A DNA stretch of 64,000 bases from Providencia hangzhouensis (GTDB lineage: Bacteria > Pseudomonadota > Gammaproteobacteria > Enterobacterales > Enterobacteriaceae), in contig NZ_CP135052.1 in the NCBI RefSeq assembly GCF_029193595.2, positions 1,178,001-1,242,000 on the forward strand, read 5' to 3'. A program made the translations under genes and the position numbers. The notes under the pieces were generated by a model. That model did no database searches and was not told where the DNA came from. It saw only the letters and a program-made list of their open reading frames with translations. Positions 22,250 to 31,584 of the stretch are shown one piece after another (the stretch's first letter is position 1; each line of letters begins with the position of its first letter).

Positions 22250-22900
22250 ATGGCACGAAAAACTAAACAACAGGCTGAAGAAACCCGTCAGGAAATATTA
22301 GATGCTGCCATCAAAACATTCTCTGAACGAGGAGTTTCTGCCACATCATTAGCCGATATTGCAAAAGCAGCGGGGGTTACCCGAGGTGCAATATATTGGC
22401 ATTTCAAAAACAAAGTTGATCTTTTTTATCAAGCTTGTGAATTTGGTGATAACCAAATAGTACAAGCTGAAGAATATTATCGTTCTAAATATACCAATGA
22501 TCCACTTTCAATACTAAGAGAATTATTAGTTTATATTTTGACTGATTTTATTGAAAGCCCTAAAAACCGCGCTTTGATGGAAATTTTCTTTTTGAAGTGT
22601 GAATTAGTTGGCGAAATGGCAGAGTTAGTTGATTTTAAACGCGCTAATTATGTCGCAAGTCAATGTCGAATAGTTGATAACTTGACTGCCTGTATTGATG
22701 CAGGTCAACTTCCTGCTGATCTTGATGTGGAATGTGCTGCGATTATGATCCGTTCATTAATGTCTGGTTTGTTAGAAAACTGGCTACTCCAATCAGAAAA
22801 TTTTAATACTAATCAACATACAATTACATTGGTTGATACACTATTAGAAACACTAAAATGTAATACCGCAATCCGGTTAAAACCCATTCAAACTGAATAA
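22250..22900 (+). CDS. acrR: TetR-family repressor AcrR
   Basis: 216-residue local repressor of acrAB, released by pump substrates. N-terminal helix-turn-helix region TSLADIAKAAGVTRGAIYWHFKNK (about 32-56, in two overlapping conserved pieces) is the TetR signature. The C-terminal ligand and dimer domain is helical with little hydrophobic patterning. It starts just downstream of the palindromic operator. The next gene follows 12 bases after the stop. Confidence 0.95.
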   Translation: MARKTKQQAEETRQEILDAAIKTFSERGVSATSLADIAKAAGVTRGAIYWHFKNKVDLFYQACEFGDNQIVQAEEYYRSKYTNDPLSILRELLVYILTDFIESPKNRALMEIFFLKCELVGEMAELVDFKRANYVASQCRIVDNLTACIDAGQLPADLDVECAAIMIRSLMSGLLENWLLQSENFNTNQHTITLVDTLLETLKCNTAIRLKPIQTE

Positions 22901-22912
22901 GTGGAGTACAAT

Positions 22913-23266
22913 ATGACCTCTATTTTGATTATTGCTAATGGCGCACCTTACGGCAGTGAAACATTGTTCAACTCATTGCGATTAGCGATAACGTTAAAAG
23001 AGCAAGAGCCGCAGTTAGATTTAAAAATATTTCTGATGTCAGATGCTGTGACCGCAGGTTTGGCAGCTCAAAAGCCGAAAGAAGGCTATAATCTTCAACA
23101 AATGTTAGAGATTTTAACGGCACAAAATGTCCCCGTTAAATTATGTAAAACTTGTACAGATGCCCGAGGTGTAAGTGAGTTAACCCTTGCTGATGGTGTT
23201 GAGGTAGGCACGTTAGTCGAGCTTGCAAGCTGGACATTAACGGCAGATAAAGTATTAACTTTCTAA
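22913..23266 (+). CDS. DsrE/YchN-family small sulfur-relay-like protein
   Basis: 117-residue protein of the DsrE/DsrF-like fold, by similarity to E. coli YchN. Members form oligomers, and some shuttle sulfur through conserved cysteines; the function of this subgroup is not established. It has the N-terminal beta strand ILIIANGAPYGSE, FLMSDAV and a CKTC pair near residue 87. The ATG at 22913 is preferred over a GTG at 22901 because GTGGAG (22901-22906) serves as ribosome site. It directly follows acrR and may be co-transcribed with it, though nothing suggests a role in efflux. Confidence 0.85.
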   Translation: MTSILIIANGAPYGSETLFNSLRLAITLKEQEPQLDLKIFLMSDAVTAGLAAQKPKEGYNLQQMLEILTAQNVPVKLCKTCTDARGVSELTLADGVEVGTLVELASWTLTADKVLTF

Positions 23267-23301
23267 CATTTTACGTAAAATGTGTTTAATTAGGTGAAAG
23301 T

Positions 23302-23336
23302 AAGTGTTGATAGGTGACTATCGGCACTTTGGTTTA
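23302..23336 (+). terminator. Possible terminator after the DsrE gene
   Basis: 12-bp stem with two G:U pairs (AAGTGTTGATAG 23302-23313 and CTATCGGCACTT 23318-23329), loop GTGA, then TGGTTT. The T tract is poor. Confidence 0.5.
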
Positions 23337-23374
23337 ATTAAACAATATTATTATTTGTATAAAGGAATGCCATT

Positions 23375-26300
23375 ATGATGAAACAACAATGGAAGTGGCG
23401 GCAGTTAGTATCAATAACACTGTTTTTTTTCATCATATCTTTTTCTAGTTCAATTACGGCATTAACATCAAATAACTTACCTGATAAGAATGAAATAAAA
23501 AGTGCGCTCAACGCATTGAATAAAAAAAGTTCACTCAGTGAGGAAGATAAACTTGCTCTCGCTGATCTGGAAAAAACCTTAGATTTTTATAACGAGCTGG
23601 ATAAACTCGAACAGCGAACGGCTGAACTGCAAAAAAAACTGAATAGCGCGAGTGAAGAATCGAAACAAGCAGCACAAGGTTTGTTGCAAATAAAAAATGA
23701 AAATGAGCAACGCACCGAAAATTTCCTACGAAAAATACAAGATAGTTCTCTTTCACAATTAGAAGCATTACAAGCCTCTTATTTAGAAAATCTGCAAACA
23801 GAACAAAATGACCTTGCAACCTATAGTAGTCAATTAATTGGCTTACAAACGCAGCCTGAAAGGGCGCAAGCGATGATGTTGGAAAATGCGAGGCGCTTAC
23901 AAGAAATTCGCAATGAGCTAAATAGTTCATTGAATGAACCTGTGAATTTAAGACCTACTCAAATTACCATGCTGCAAGTTGAACAGTATTTATTGCAGCA
24001 ACAAAATGAATATCAAAAACGTATTCTACAGGCTAACACTCAATTACAAGATGTGCTGCAAAAACAACGTGATTATACCGCAGCATATATTGAGCAATTG
24101 GAACACCATATTCAGCAAGTACAAAATGCGATTAGCCATCGCCGACTAAATGACTCCCAATCAACGGTACGCGAGGCGCTGAGTACTTCTGAAACCGATA
24201 TTGAAGCGCAACAGAATCCCATTATTCAAAAAGAAATTGCGATTAATAATGCGCTCAGTGACCGTTTAATCGCAGTGACCGAAAATAGCAATAAACTGGT
24301 GCAAAATGGTATTCGAGTTAAAACATGGCTTGAAAGAGCGACGCAGTCCGAACGAAATTTAAAAGAGCAAATTAATGTATTACGCGGTAGTTTATTGCTC
24401 TCACGAATTTTATTTCAACAACAAATTGACTTGCCGCCAGACATTTTAACTAAAAATTTACCCACAACGATTGCTGATTTGCGGCTTGAGCAATTTGATA
24501 TTAACCAACAGCGTGATGAGCTTTATCAACCTAATGATTATATTACTAAGTTGGAACAGCAATTTGAGGTAAAAACAGGGGATGAGCTGGCAAATAGCGC
24601 ATTATTATCCGCTGAGGATAAATCTACGTTATTGAAACTATTGGAAGTACGTCGTGGGTTATTAGATGAACTCAACCAGCAGCTTGGCGGGCAAATTTCC
24701 CAAGCAATCAACTTGCAACTTGATCAAAACCAATTATTGAGTGTAGTGGGGTCTCTTGAAAATACCTTGGCGCAGCAAATATTTTGGGTGAATAGTAATA
24801 AACCGATGGATTTGGAATGGGTTAAAGGTTTTCCAGAAGCTGCGGCAGCACAGATTCATAATTTTGATTTTAGTTTATCGAATCGTAGTATTAAGCGTGG
24901 AGTGACGGCTTCATTATTGGTCGTTGTTCCACTGGTTTTAGTCGCATTGCTGTTTATTTGGTTTAATCGCAAAATTAGTAACCGACTGCAGGATATTGAC
25001 CAACGGCTTTCCAGCTTACGTAATGACAGTGTATTAAGTACCCCGTTGGCACTGTTGTTAACATTAATGCAAACATTACCTATTTCACTGTTTTTACTGG
25101 CATTTGGCTATTGGTTTTTGAAAACAGGGAATGTACAAGGGCCATTCTTTTGGCAATTTTGCCAACAATTGGCGATATTTTGGGCATTATTTGAGCTGAC
25201 TTTCCGAGTATTAAAACCACAAGGTATTGCACAAAAACACTTTGGTATCGAAAAAGAAAAAATATCCCAGACTCGACGCAGGATGATCAGGCTATCTATT
25301 CCTCTATTGCCACTCATTTTCTTTTCTACTTATGGTGTTAGCAACCCACTGAAAGTGTCTGAGGACGTGATTGGCCAGTTGATCGTGCTGGTTTCTCTTA
25401 TTCTACTGTGCATCTTTACTATTCCATTTTGCAAACAAGTTTGGCAAGAGAAAGGGAGTCACTTAACGCGTAGTATCGTTGTGACATTGTTGACATTTTC
25501 GCCATTAATTTTAGTGGGCTTAATGATGGCGGGGTATTATTACACCACATTGCGCTTGGCAAACCGTTGGATAGACAGTTTATACCTATTACTCCTATGG
25601 TATATCACTTATAGCGCGTGTTTGAGAGGTTTAACACTGGTTGCTCGTAAATTAGCATATCAACGTGCTATAGAACGCCGTGCGATGTCGAAGCAAGAAG
25701 ATGCAGAAAACGAGCCAATTAAAGAGCCACCAATGACTATTGAGCTGATTAGCCAGCAATCATTACGTCTCACAACAATGGTGTTGTTTATTATTTTCGC
25801 TTTGGCGTTTTATACGATTTGGTCTGATTTTATAACCATTTTCTCTTTCTTAGATAGCGTGAACTTATGGAGCTATACTGCCACATCGGCAGAAGGGGGA
25901 AATATCTTACAATTCGTGACGTTAGCGAATTTAATTTTAGCTCTTGTGATTATCATTGTGTCTTGGGTAATGACGCGAAACCTCCCTGGACTACTGGAAG
26001 TGTTGGTATTATCACGGTTAAAACTCCGTCAGGGCTCTACTTATGCGATCACGACAATATTAACTTATATTATTGTCGGGATTGGGGCGATCGCCTCATT
26101 AGGTATGATTGGCGTGACATGGAACAAATTGCAATGGTTGGCAGCAGCTTTAACCGTCGGGTTAGGGTTTGGTTTACAAGAAATTTTTGCTAACTTTGTT
26201 TCAGGGATCATTTTACTGTTTGAACGGCCGATCCGTATTGGCGACACCGTCACTATTGGGACCTATTCAGGAACAGTCAGTAAAATTCGCATTCGTGCGA

Positions 26301-26752
26301 CAACCATCGTTGATTTTGATCGCAAAGAAGTGATCATTCCTAATAAGGCTTTTGTGACTGAACGGTTGATCAACTGGTCGCTATCGGACACCGTCACACG
26401 TATCACCATAGCGATCGGTGTGGCATATGGCTCTGATCTTGATAAAGTGAAACGCGTTTTATTGTCTGCGGCAACCAATAATAGCAAGGTAATGACTGAA
26501 CCTGCTCCTAATGTCTATTTCACCAGTTTTGGTGCAAGCACGTTAGATCACGAATTACGTTTTTATGTACGGCAGATTGGTGACCGTGGCGTAACCAGCG
26601 ATGAAGTGAACCGTGCGATAGACAAACTATGTCGAGAAAATGATATTGATATTGCATTCAATCAGTTAGAAGTGCATTTACACAATAGTAAAGGTGATGA
26701 AGTGCAAGAAGTGAAGCGAACACCTAAAGATAGTGATGATAAAACGCACTAA
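23375..26752 (+). CDS. mscK: Mechanosensitive channel MscK (KefA)
   Basis: 1125-residue potassium-dependent mechanosensitive channel of the MscS superfamily, protecting against hypo-osmotic shock. It has a signal peptide (to about residue 30), then a long periplasmic coiled-coil-rich region (about 35-480), several transmembrane helices (about 510-920), and a C-terminal MscS core. In that core the pore-lining helix is followed by GFGLQEIFANFVSGIILLFERPIRIGD (seen in parts), the family signature. The 1120-residue size matches E. coli MscK rather than short MscS. AAAGGA lies upstream of tandem ATGs at 23375 and 23378. Five bases separate its stop from the convergent rsmS gene. Confidence 0.93.
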   Translation: MMKQQWKWRQLVSITLFFFIISFSSSITALTSNNLPDKNEIKSALNALNKKSSLSEEDKLALADLEKTLDFYNELDKLEQRTAELQKKLNSASEESKQAAQGLLQIKNENEQRTENFLRKIQDSSLSQLEALQASYLENLQTEQNDLATYSSQLIGLQTQPERAQAMMLENARRLQEIRNELNSSLNEPVNLRPTQITMLQVEQYLLQQQNEYQKRILQANTQLQDVLQKQRDYTAAYIEQLEHHIQQVQNAISHRRLNDSQSTVREALSTSETDIEAQQNPIIQKEIAINNALSDRLIAVTENSNKLVQNGIRVKTWLERATQSERNLKEQINVLRGSLLLSRILFQQQIDLPPDILTKNLPTTIADLRLEQFDINQQRDELYQPNDYITKLEQQFEVKTGDELANSALLSAEDKSTLLKLLEVRRGLLDELNQQLGGQISQAINLQLDQNQLLSVVGSLENTLAQQIFWVNSNKPMDLEWVKGFPEAAAAQIHNFDFSLSNRSIKRGVTASLLVVVPLVLVALLFIWFNRKISNRLQDIDQRLSSLRNDSVLSTPLALLLTLMQTLPISLFLLAFGYWFLKTGNVQGPFFWQFCQQLAIFWALFELTFRVLKPQGIAQKHFGIEKEKISQTRRRMIRLSIPLLPLIFFSTYGVSNPLKVSEDVIGQLIVLVSLILLCIFTIPFCKQVWQEKGSHLTRSIVVTLLTFSPLILVGLMMAGYYYTTLRLANRWIDSLYLLLLWYITYSACLRGLTLVARKLAYQRAIERRAMSKQEDAENEPIKEPPMTIELISQQSLRLTTMVLFIIFALAFYTIWSDFITIFSFLDSVNLWSYTATSAEGGNILQFVTLANLILALVIIIVSWVMTRNLPGLLEVLVLSRLKLRQGSTYAITTILTYIIVGIGAIASLGMIGVTWNKLQWLAAALTVGLGFGLQEIFANFVSGIILLFERPIRIGDTVTIGTYSGTVSKIRIRATTIVDFDRKEVIIPNKAFVTERLINWSLSDTVTRITIAIGVAYGSDLDKVKRVLLSAATNNSKVMTEPAPNVYFTSFGASTLDHELRFYVRQIGDRGVTSDEVNRAIDKLCRENDIDIAFNQLEVHLHNSKGDEVQEVKRTPKDSDDKTH

Positions 26753-26757
26753 ACTCA

Positions 26758-26934
26758 TTAAGTTTCTTTGGTGCAGGCAGTTTTTGCTGCTTGCACTTGT
26801 TTTGCAATATAATCATTTTTCACGATTTCAAGTGCTTTGAGAACCACATCAGCTTCTATCTCAGACGTCTCTAATAAGTAGATTAAATCAACAGCAAGTT
26901 GGATTTCTTGTGGAGCATCCTTGAGTGAACTCAT
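26758..26934 (-). CDS. rsmS: Small protein RsmS (YbaM)
   Basis: 58-residue protein read by hand from the minus strand. It begins MSSLKDAPQEIQLAVDL and contains LLETSEIEADVVLKALEIV and then NDYIAKQ. This matches the E. coli RsmS/YbaM pattern of AVDLI, LLE and LRALDIVKRDY. RsmS has been linked to regulation of secondary metabolite and exoenzyme production in Pectobacterium; its role elsewhere is unclear. It lies between mscK and priC as in E. coli, 18 bases upstream of priC's stop. Confidence 0.88.
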   Translation of the reverse strand: MSSLKDAPQEIQLAVDLIYLLETSEIEADVVLKALEIVKNDYIAKQVQAAKTACTKET

Positions 26935-26952
26935 ACTGATTCCTTCTAAGAT

Positions 26953-27501
26953 TTAATCAAAATATTGATTTTCTTGATGTTCAATGGCTTTTTCAATACG
27001 CAAAAGTGCTTGGCGGCAACGGTACAAACGGCCTGCGAGTACAGCGAGTTCTTTTTGGCACTGGTGCTGCGAACGGTGGTCTGTTAGCTCACTTAAATGA
27101 AGTTCTTTTTCACTCACCATGGCCTGCAAGCGTCGTTCATAGTCTTGGTGTTGTGATAAACGTTCATATAAATCAACTTGTTCCTTTTTCTTAGTAAAAT
27201 TTGATTCTTTTTCGCGTAAAGCTTGTGTAGAGATCTCTCGTGAAATTGCCTGCATTTGATGGACGATTTTTTCAGTAAGAAAATTAACTTGCTCAGTGTG
27301 GTTTAACGTTACGCTATGGCACAATTGCTGGTACAACGTCTGTAATTCATTTTGGCAATCCCCTAAACGGGTTGATTTGCGGCTAAACAATTGCATATCG
27401 AAACGTGAATGTGAAAACTCAAGGTCTTTTATGGGCTCCACTCGTGTTTTCAATTCATCAATTTGCTTTTTTAACGCATCCAAAAGAGCGGGAATTTTCA
27501 T
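26953..27501 (-). CDS. priC: Primosomal replication protein N'' (PriC)
   Basis: 182-residue helical, charged protein that restarts stalled replication forks by loading DnaB independently of PriA. Length is close to E. coli PriC (about 175). The pattern of Arg/Lys/Gln-rich helices, the FDxxLF-like segment (FDMQLFSRKSTRL, about residue 33) and the C-terminal RCRQALLRIEKAIE are typical. The context mscK-rsmS-priC-apt matches E. coli order except that ybaN is missing between priC and apt. Confidence 0.9.
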   Translation of the reverse strand: MKIPALLDALKKQIDELKTRVEPIKDLEFSHSRFDMQLFSRKSTRLGDCQNELQTLYQQLCHSVTLNHTEQVNFLTEKIVHQMQAISREISTQALREKESNFTKKKEQVDLYERLSQHQDYERRLQAMVSEKELHLSELTDHRSQHQCQKELAVLAGRLYRCRQALLRIEKAIEHQENQYFD

Positions 27502-27643
27502 TTTTTGTTCTCATTAAATGTGAAAAATAGCGGAAAATTGATATTCAGCAACAAAACTGATGCCAAATTGACGGCTTCTTATTGCATTTTTATGGTACTT
27601 TACATAGATTCTACACTTTCGTGTTTACTACATGGCTTTTATT

Positions 27644-28195
27644 ATGACCGCTAAAGAGCAACAACTGCAATTGATTAAAGAAAGTATCGCATCTATCCAA
27701 GATTATCCAATCGAAGGTGTGATCTTTCGTGACATTACGACTTTATTAAATAACCCTGCAGCATACCAAGCAACGATTGATATGTTAGTGGAACATTATC
27801 AAAATAAAGGCGTCACTAAAATTGTAGGAACTGAAGCGCGTGGTTTTCTATTCGGCGCTCCAGTTGCATTACGTTTAGGCGTAGGTTTTGTCCCTGTACG
27901 TAAAAAAGGGAAATTACCACGTGAAGTATTGAGTATGACTTACGACCTTGAATATGGCACGGATACACTTGAAATCCATAAAGATAGTATCAGCCCTGAA
28001 GATAATGTCTTAGTGGTTGATGACTTACTTGCCACAGGTGGTACAGTGGAAGCGACAGTTAAAATGATCAAACAACTAGGTGCTAATGTTGTTGATGCCG
28101 CATTTATCATCTGTTTACCTGACCTTGGCGGCGTTGAGCGCCTGCAAAAAGAAGGTGTTTCTTCTTATAGCCTTGTTGAATTCCCAGGCCACTAA
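27644..28195 (+). CDS. apt: Adenine phosphoribosyltransferase
   Basis: Purine salvage enzyme turning adenine and PRPP into AMP. The PRPP-binding signature [13 protein letters not shown] is present near residue 125, with the [14 protein letters not shown] loop near 62 and the flexible KKGKLP segment. The start is set at the ATG at 27644 (MTAKEQQL), which aligns with E. coli Apt; an in-frame ATG at 27632 would add four residues. 183 residues. Divergent from priC, followed by dnaX. Confidence 0.95.
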   Translation: MTAKEQQLQLIKESIASIQDYPIEGVIFRDITTLLNNPAAYQATIDMLVEHYQNKGVTKIVGTEARGFLFGAPVALRLGVGFVPVRKKGKLPREVLSMTYDLEYGTDTLEIHKDSISPEDNVLVVDDLLATGGTVEATVKMIKQLGANVVDAAFIICLPDLGGVERLQKEGVSSYSLVEFPGH

Positions 28196-28307
28196 TCTTT
28201 ATTTTCCCTCTATTTTTATCACAGTCTCGCTGTATAGGTTGAGGCTGTGGTAGCATGGTACTATGATTATATATATTCACGTACCATGTTAAATGACAGT
28301 GGAATCC

Positions 28308-30251
28308 ATGAGCTATCAGGTACTTGCCCGTAAGTGGCGCCCCCAAAAATTTTCAGACGTTGTTGGCCAACAGCACGTTTTGACTGCACTCGCTAATGGG
28401 CTAACGCATCAGCGGCTTCATCACGCCTATCTTTTCTCCGGTACACGTGGTGTAGGAAAAACGACGATTGCTCGCCTATTTGCCAAAGGCCTTAATTGCG
28501 AAACAGGGATCACTGCATCACCTTGTGGTAAATGTGCCAACTGCCTTGAAATAGAACAAGGGCGATTTGTTGACTTAATTGAAATTGATGCGGCTTCCCG
28601 AACCAAAGTCGAAGATACTCGTGAATTATTAGACAACGTCCAATACGCGCCGGCACGTGGGCGCTTCAAAGTTTATTTAATTGACGAAGTACACATGTTG
28701 TCTCGTCATAGTTTCAATGCGTTATTAAAAACCCTTGAAGAACCGCCTGAACATGTGAAGTTTTTGTTGGCGACGACGGACCCGCAAAAACTCCCCGTGA
28801 CCATTTTGTCTCGCTGTTTGCAATTCCACCTAAAAGCATTAGATGTCACGCAAATCAGTGAACAGCTTGAACTTATTCTGAATGCAGAAAATATTGAACA
28901 TGACCAACGAGCTCGCCAGCTTATTGCAAGAGCGGCGGATGGCAGTTTACGTGATGCATTAAGCTTAACTGACCAAGCCATTGCGATGGGGCAAGGGAAA
29001 GTAACGGCTGATATAGTTAGCCAAATGCTAGGAACCCTTGATGATGAACAGCCATTAGCGATTATTGAAGCGTTAGTACGTGCCGATAGCATGGCGGTGA
29101 TGGAACAGGTAGAGCAAGCTGCTAGTCGCGGTGCGGATTGGGAAAACTTGCTGGTGGAAGTTTTGTCGCAATTACACCGTATCGCGATGATCCAACTGCT
29201 TCCTGCTGAACAAGAAACAGACCCATCATCGACAGAAGGGCGGCTACGGCAGGTCGCAAGGGTAATTTCTCCTGCAGATCTCCAACTGTTTTACCAAACG
29301 TTATTAGTTGGAAGAAAAGAACTCCCTTATGCCCCTGAGCGGCGAATGGGGGTTGAAATGGCATTATTACGTGCATTAGCTTTTCATCCGAAAAATGTGA
29401 TTGCTGAAATTGAAGCACCGCCAAAAGTTATTACACAGGCGGCTGTTCAATCGGCATCGCCTGCTGCACCAAATATGGTGCAAAGGGTGCCTCCTGTTCA
29501 AGCGCGAGCAGAAAATCTGCCAGACAATAGCCCAACGTTACAGTTATTGAAGGCTAGGCAGGCGCTACAATCTCCACAAAGTGAGGATCCTAGCCCAAAA
29601 AAGGCTAAACCGGTGATGCCTGAAAGGGCTAAGCCGGCGGCATCAGCACTGGAAAGGCTGGCCGCCGTGACCAGCAAACATCAACAAAATGTGGTAAATA
29701 AAGCGGCTCAGGCAGCAAAACCACAAAAACCAAAGCAGTACCAATGGAAGCCTCAAAATGAAGAGGCGATGGCACCAAAAGAGGCAATAACAACGCCAAG
29801 TGAAATCAAAGAGGCGTTGGAATATGAAAAAACGCCTGAATTAGCCGCTAAAATTATTGAGGAAGGGCGAATTCGTGATAGCTGGTCTGGGAAAATCGCA
29901 AAATTAAATATTCCCAAACTGGTTGAACAATTAGCTTTGAATTCATATATAGAAGAATTAAGTGAGTCGCAAATTGTTTTACATTTGCGCTCGGCTCAGA
30001 AGCACCTCGATAAACCATCGGCACATAAAGCATTGGAAGAAGCTCTGAGCGAACTATATGGTCGTACTGTTGAACTGAAAATCGTTCATGATGATAATAG
30101 CGAGGTGAAAACCCCGCTAGAATGGCGACAGGCGATTTATGAAGAAAAACTGGCACAAGCGCGCCAGTCTATTATTGCGGATAAAACGATTCAAAAACTG
30201 CGCTCAATGTTTGATGCGCAATTAGATGAAGAGAGTATTCGCCCCGTTTAA
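28308..30251 (+). CDS. dnaX: DNA polymerase III subunits tau and gamma
   Basis: Clamp-loader ATPase of the replicative polymerase, 647 residues as tau. It starts at the ATG at 28308 (MSYQVLARKWRPQKF), which matches E. coli exactly in the first nine residues; GTGGA sits just upstream. It has a Walker A motif GTRGVGKTT near 45, a zinc module C-x8-C-x2-C-x2-C (CETGITASPCGKCANC), a DEVH Walker B, and the SRC sensor motif. After the AAA+ core comes a Lys/Pro/Ala-rich linker holding a frameshift signal, then the tau-specific domain that binds DnaB and the polymerase alpha subunit. Followed by ybaB and recR. Confidence 0.96.
   Translation: MSYQVLARKWRPQKFSDVVGQQHVLTALANGLTHQRLHHAYLFSGTRGVGKTTIARLFAKGLNCETGITASPCGKCANCLEIEQGRFVDLIEIDAASRTKVEDTRELLDNVQYAPARGRFKVYLIDEVHMLSRHSFNALLKTLEEPPEHVKFLLATTDPQKLPVTILSRCLQFHLKALDVTQISEQLELILNAENIEHDQRARQLIARAADGSLRDALSLTDQAIAMGQGKVTADIVSQMLGTLDDEQPLAIIEALVRADSMAVMEQVEQAASRGADWENLLVEVLSQLHRIAMIQLLPAEQETDPSSTEGRLRQVARVISPADLQLFYQTLLVGRKELPYAPERRMGVEMALLRALAFHPKNVIAEIEAPPKVITQAAVQSASPAAPNMVQRVPPVQARAENLPDNSPTLQLLKARQALQSPQSEDPSPKKAKPVMPERAKPAASALERLAAVTSKHQQNVVNKAAQAAKPQKPKQYQWKPQNEEAMAPKEAITTPSEIKEALEYEKTPELAAKIIEEGRIRDSWSGKIAKLNIPKLVEQLALNSYIEELSESQIVLHLRSAQKHLDKPSAHKALEEALSELYGRTVELKIVHDDNSEVKTPLEWRQAIYEEKLAQARQSIIADKTIQKLRSMFDAQLDEESIRPV
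29583..29645 (+). promoter_or_regulatory. Programmed -1 frameshift site making the gamma subunit of dnaX
   Basis: The slippery heptamer A-AAA-AAG lies at 29597-29603 in the correct phase. After slipping back one base the ribosome reads GGC and then TAA (29606-29608), giving a product of 433 residues. E. coli gamma (431 residues) also ends one codon after the slip. An SD-like GAGGA (29583-29587) lies 9 bases upstream, and a possible stem (TGATGCC 29614-29620 with GGCATCA 29639-29645) lies 10 bases downstream. These are the same three elements that drive the E. coli frameshift. Confidence 0.85.
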
Positions 30252-30299
30252 CGCTACAGTCTCATTGTTAAGCTGTAGCCTCAGTTGTGAGAGATAACT

Positions 30300-30629
30300 A
30301 TGTTTGGTAAAGGTGGATTGGGTAACCTGATGAAACAGGCCCAGCAAATGCAAGATAAAATGCAAAAAGTTCAGGAAGAAATCGCTCAACTAGAAGCTAC
30401 AGGCGAATCTGGTGCTGGCTTAGTTAAAGTGACGATTAACGGCTCACACAACTGCCGCCGTGTTGAAATTGACCCTAGCTTACTCGAAGACGACAAAGAA
30501 ATGTTAGAAGACTTGATTGCTGCGGCATTTAATGATGCTGCACGTCGTATCGAAGAAACGCAGAAAGAAAAAATGGCAAGTGTTTCCAGTGGTATGCAAT
30601 TACCACCAGGCTTTAAGATGCCATTCTAA
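30300..30629 (+). CDS. ybaB: YbaB/EbfC nucleoid-associated protein
   Basis: 109-residue dimeric DNA-binding protein. The N-terminus [18 protein letters not shown] and the Gly/Val segment [18 protein letters not shown] are typical of the family. It sits between dnaX and recR, a nearly universal arrangement. Its stop overlaps the recR start by one base (TAATG), indicating translational coupling. Confidence 0.95.
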   Translation: MFGKGGLGNLMKQAQQMQDKMQKVQEEIAQLEATGESGAGLVKVTINGSHNCRRVEIDPSLLEDDKEMLEDLIAAAFNDAARRIEETQKEKMASVSSGMQLPPGFKMPF

Positions 30630-31228
30630 TGCAAACAAGTCCGCTTCTTGAATCTTTGATGGAAGCTCTGCGCTGTCTCCCAGGGGTTGGCCCCAAGTCA
30701 GCGCAGCGAATGGCTTTTCATCTTTTACAGCGTGACCGCAGTGGGGGAATGCGTTTAGCGCAATCGCTCACTCGTGCCATGTCTGAAATAGGTCACTGCC
30801 GTGATTGCAGAACATTTACAGAACAAGAGGTCTGTAATATCTGCGATAACCCTCGCCGCCAACAAAATGGTTTGATTTGTATTGTTGAAAGCCCAGCAGA
30901 TATCTATGCAATAGAACAAACCGGGCAATTTTCCGGGCGTTATTTTGTGCTGATGGGGCATTTGTCACCACTTGATGGTATTGGCCCAATGGATATCGGT
31001 CTTGATAGACTAGAAGAGCGTTTGGCATCAGAGACTATCAATGAAGTGATTTTAGCAACCAACCCAACGGTTGAAGGTGAAGCGACAGCAAACTATATTG
31101 GGCAAATGTGCGCGCAATATGGGGTGGCTGCGAGCCGAATTGCACACGGGGTGCCTGTAGGGGGGGAGTTGGAAATGGTTGATGGAACCACACTTTCTCA
31201 CTCGTTGGCGGGGCGCCAACGGCTCTAA
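30629..31228 (+). CDS. recR: Recombination protein RecR
   Basis: 199-residue component of RecFOR, which loads RecA at single-strand gaps. It has an N-terminal helix-hairpin-helix ([17 protein letters not shown]), a C4 zinc finger ([16 protein letters not shown]), a Toprim domain ([14 protein letters not shown]) and the C-terminal Walker-B-like region. Its start overlaps the ybaB stop. Confidence 0.96.
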   Translation: MQTSPLLESLMEALRCLPGVGPKSAQRMAFHLLQRDRSGGMRLAQSLTRAMSEIGHCRDCRTFTEQEVCNICDNPRRQQNGLICIVESPADIYAIEQTGQFSGRYFVLMGHLSPLDGIGPMDIGLDRLEERLASETINEVILATNPTVEGEATANYIGQMCAQYGVAASRIAHGVPVGGELEMVDGTTLSHSLAGRQRL

Positions 31229-31231
31229 AGT

Positions 31232-31352
31232 CCTCGTCATTCTTTGCGCCGTAGCGTTGTTGTCTTCATGCATCAACCCTAGTCACATACTTGTGTATGC
31301 TCCCAGGGATTAATGCATTCGACGCCTAGCTACGGCACAAATTATTTAGAGG
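31232..31352. repeat. Imperfect palindromic intergenic repeat (MITE/ERIC-like)
   Basis: About 120 bases forming one long imperfect hairpin just after recR. TTTGCGCCGTAGC pairs with GCTACGGCACAAA (one mismatch), and TGCATCAACCCT pairs loosely with AGGGATTAATGCA around a CACATACTTGTGTATG centre. Its ends (CTCGTCATTCTT and ATTATTTAGA) resemble those of the element near 63571. It probably also ends recR transcription. Confidence 0.65.
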
Positions 31353-31499
31353 ATGATGGTGAGGTGCTGTTTTTAAAATTTAAAGGCAAACCCCTCAAAG
31401 CAAAACCCTTAATTCAAAAATATCCTTCAAGCAAAAGCATCGTAGTCTTCGGTCATTTCCTTTCATTCATATTAATTTAGCTTCTAATTTGTGGTTAGT
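31353..31499. other. Remainder of the recR-htpG intergenic region
   Basis: AT-rich DNA without an open reading frame. Nothing recognisable apart from the repeat before it and the promoter after it. Confidence 0.5.
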
Positions 31500-31500
31500 G

Positions 31501-31527
31501 GTTGAATTCTATTTTTTCGCCCCCAAC
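31501..31527 (+). promoter_or_regulatory. Sigma-32 (heat shock) promoter of htpG
   Basis: GTTGAA (31501-31506), a 13-base spacer, and CCCCCAACT (from 31520). This fits the RpoH consensus of CTTGAA, 13-14 bases, CCCCATNT. It lies about 60 bases before the htpG start. RpoH control of htpG is established in E. coli. Confidence 0.75.
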
Positions 31528-31584
31528 TAATCTGCATCGATAAGTCAAACCTATCCAATTAGATTGATGAAATAGAGGCGATTA

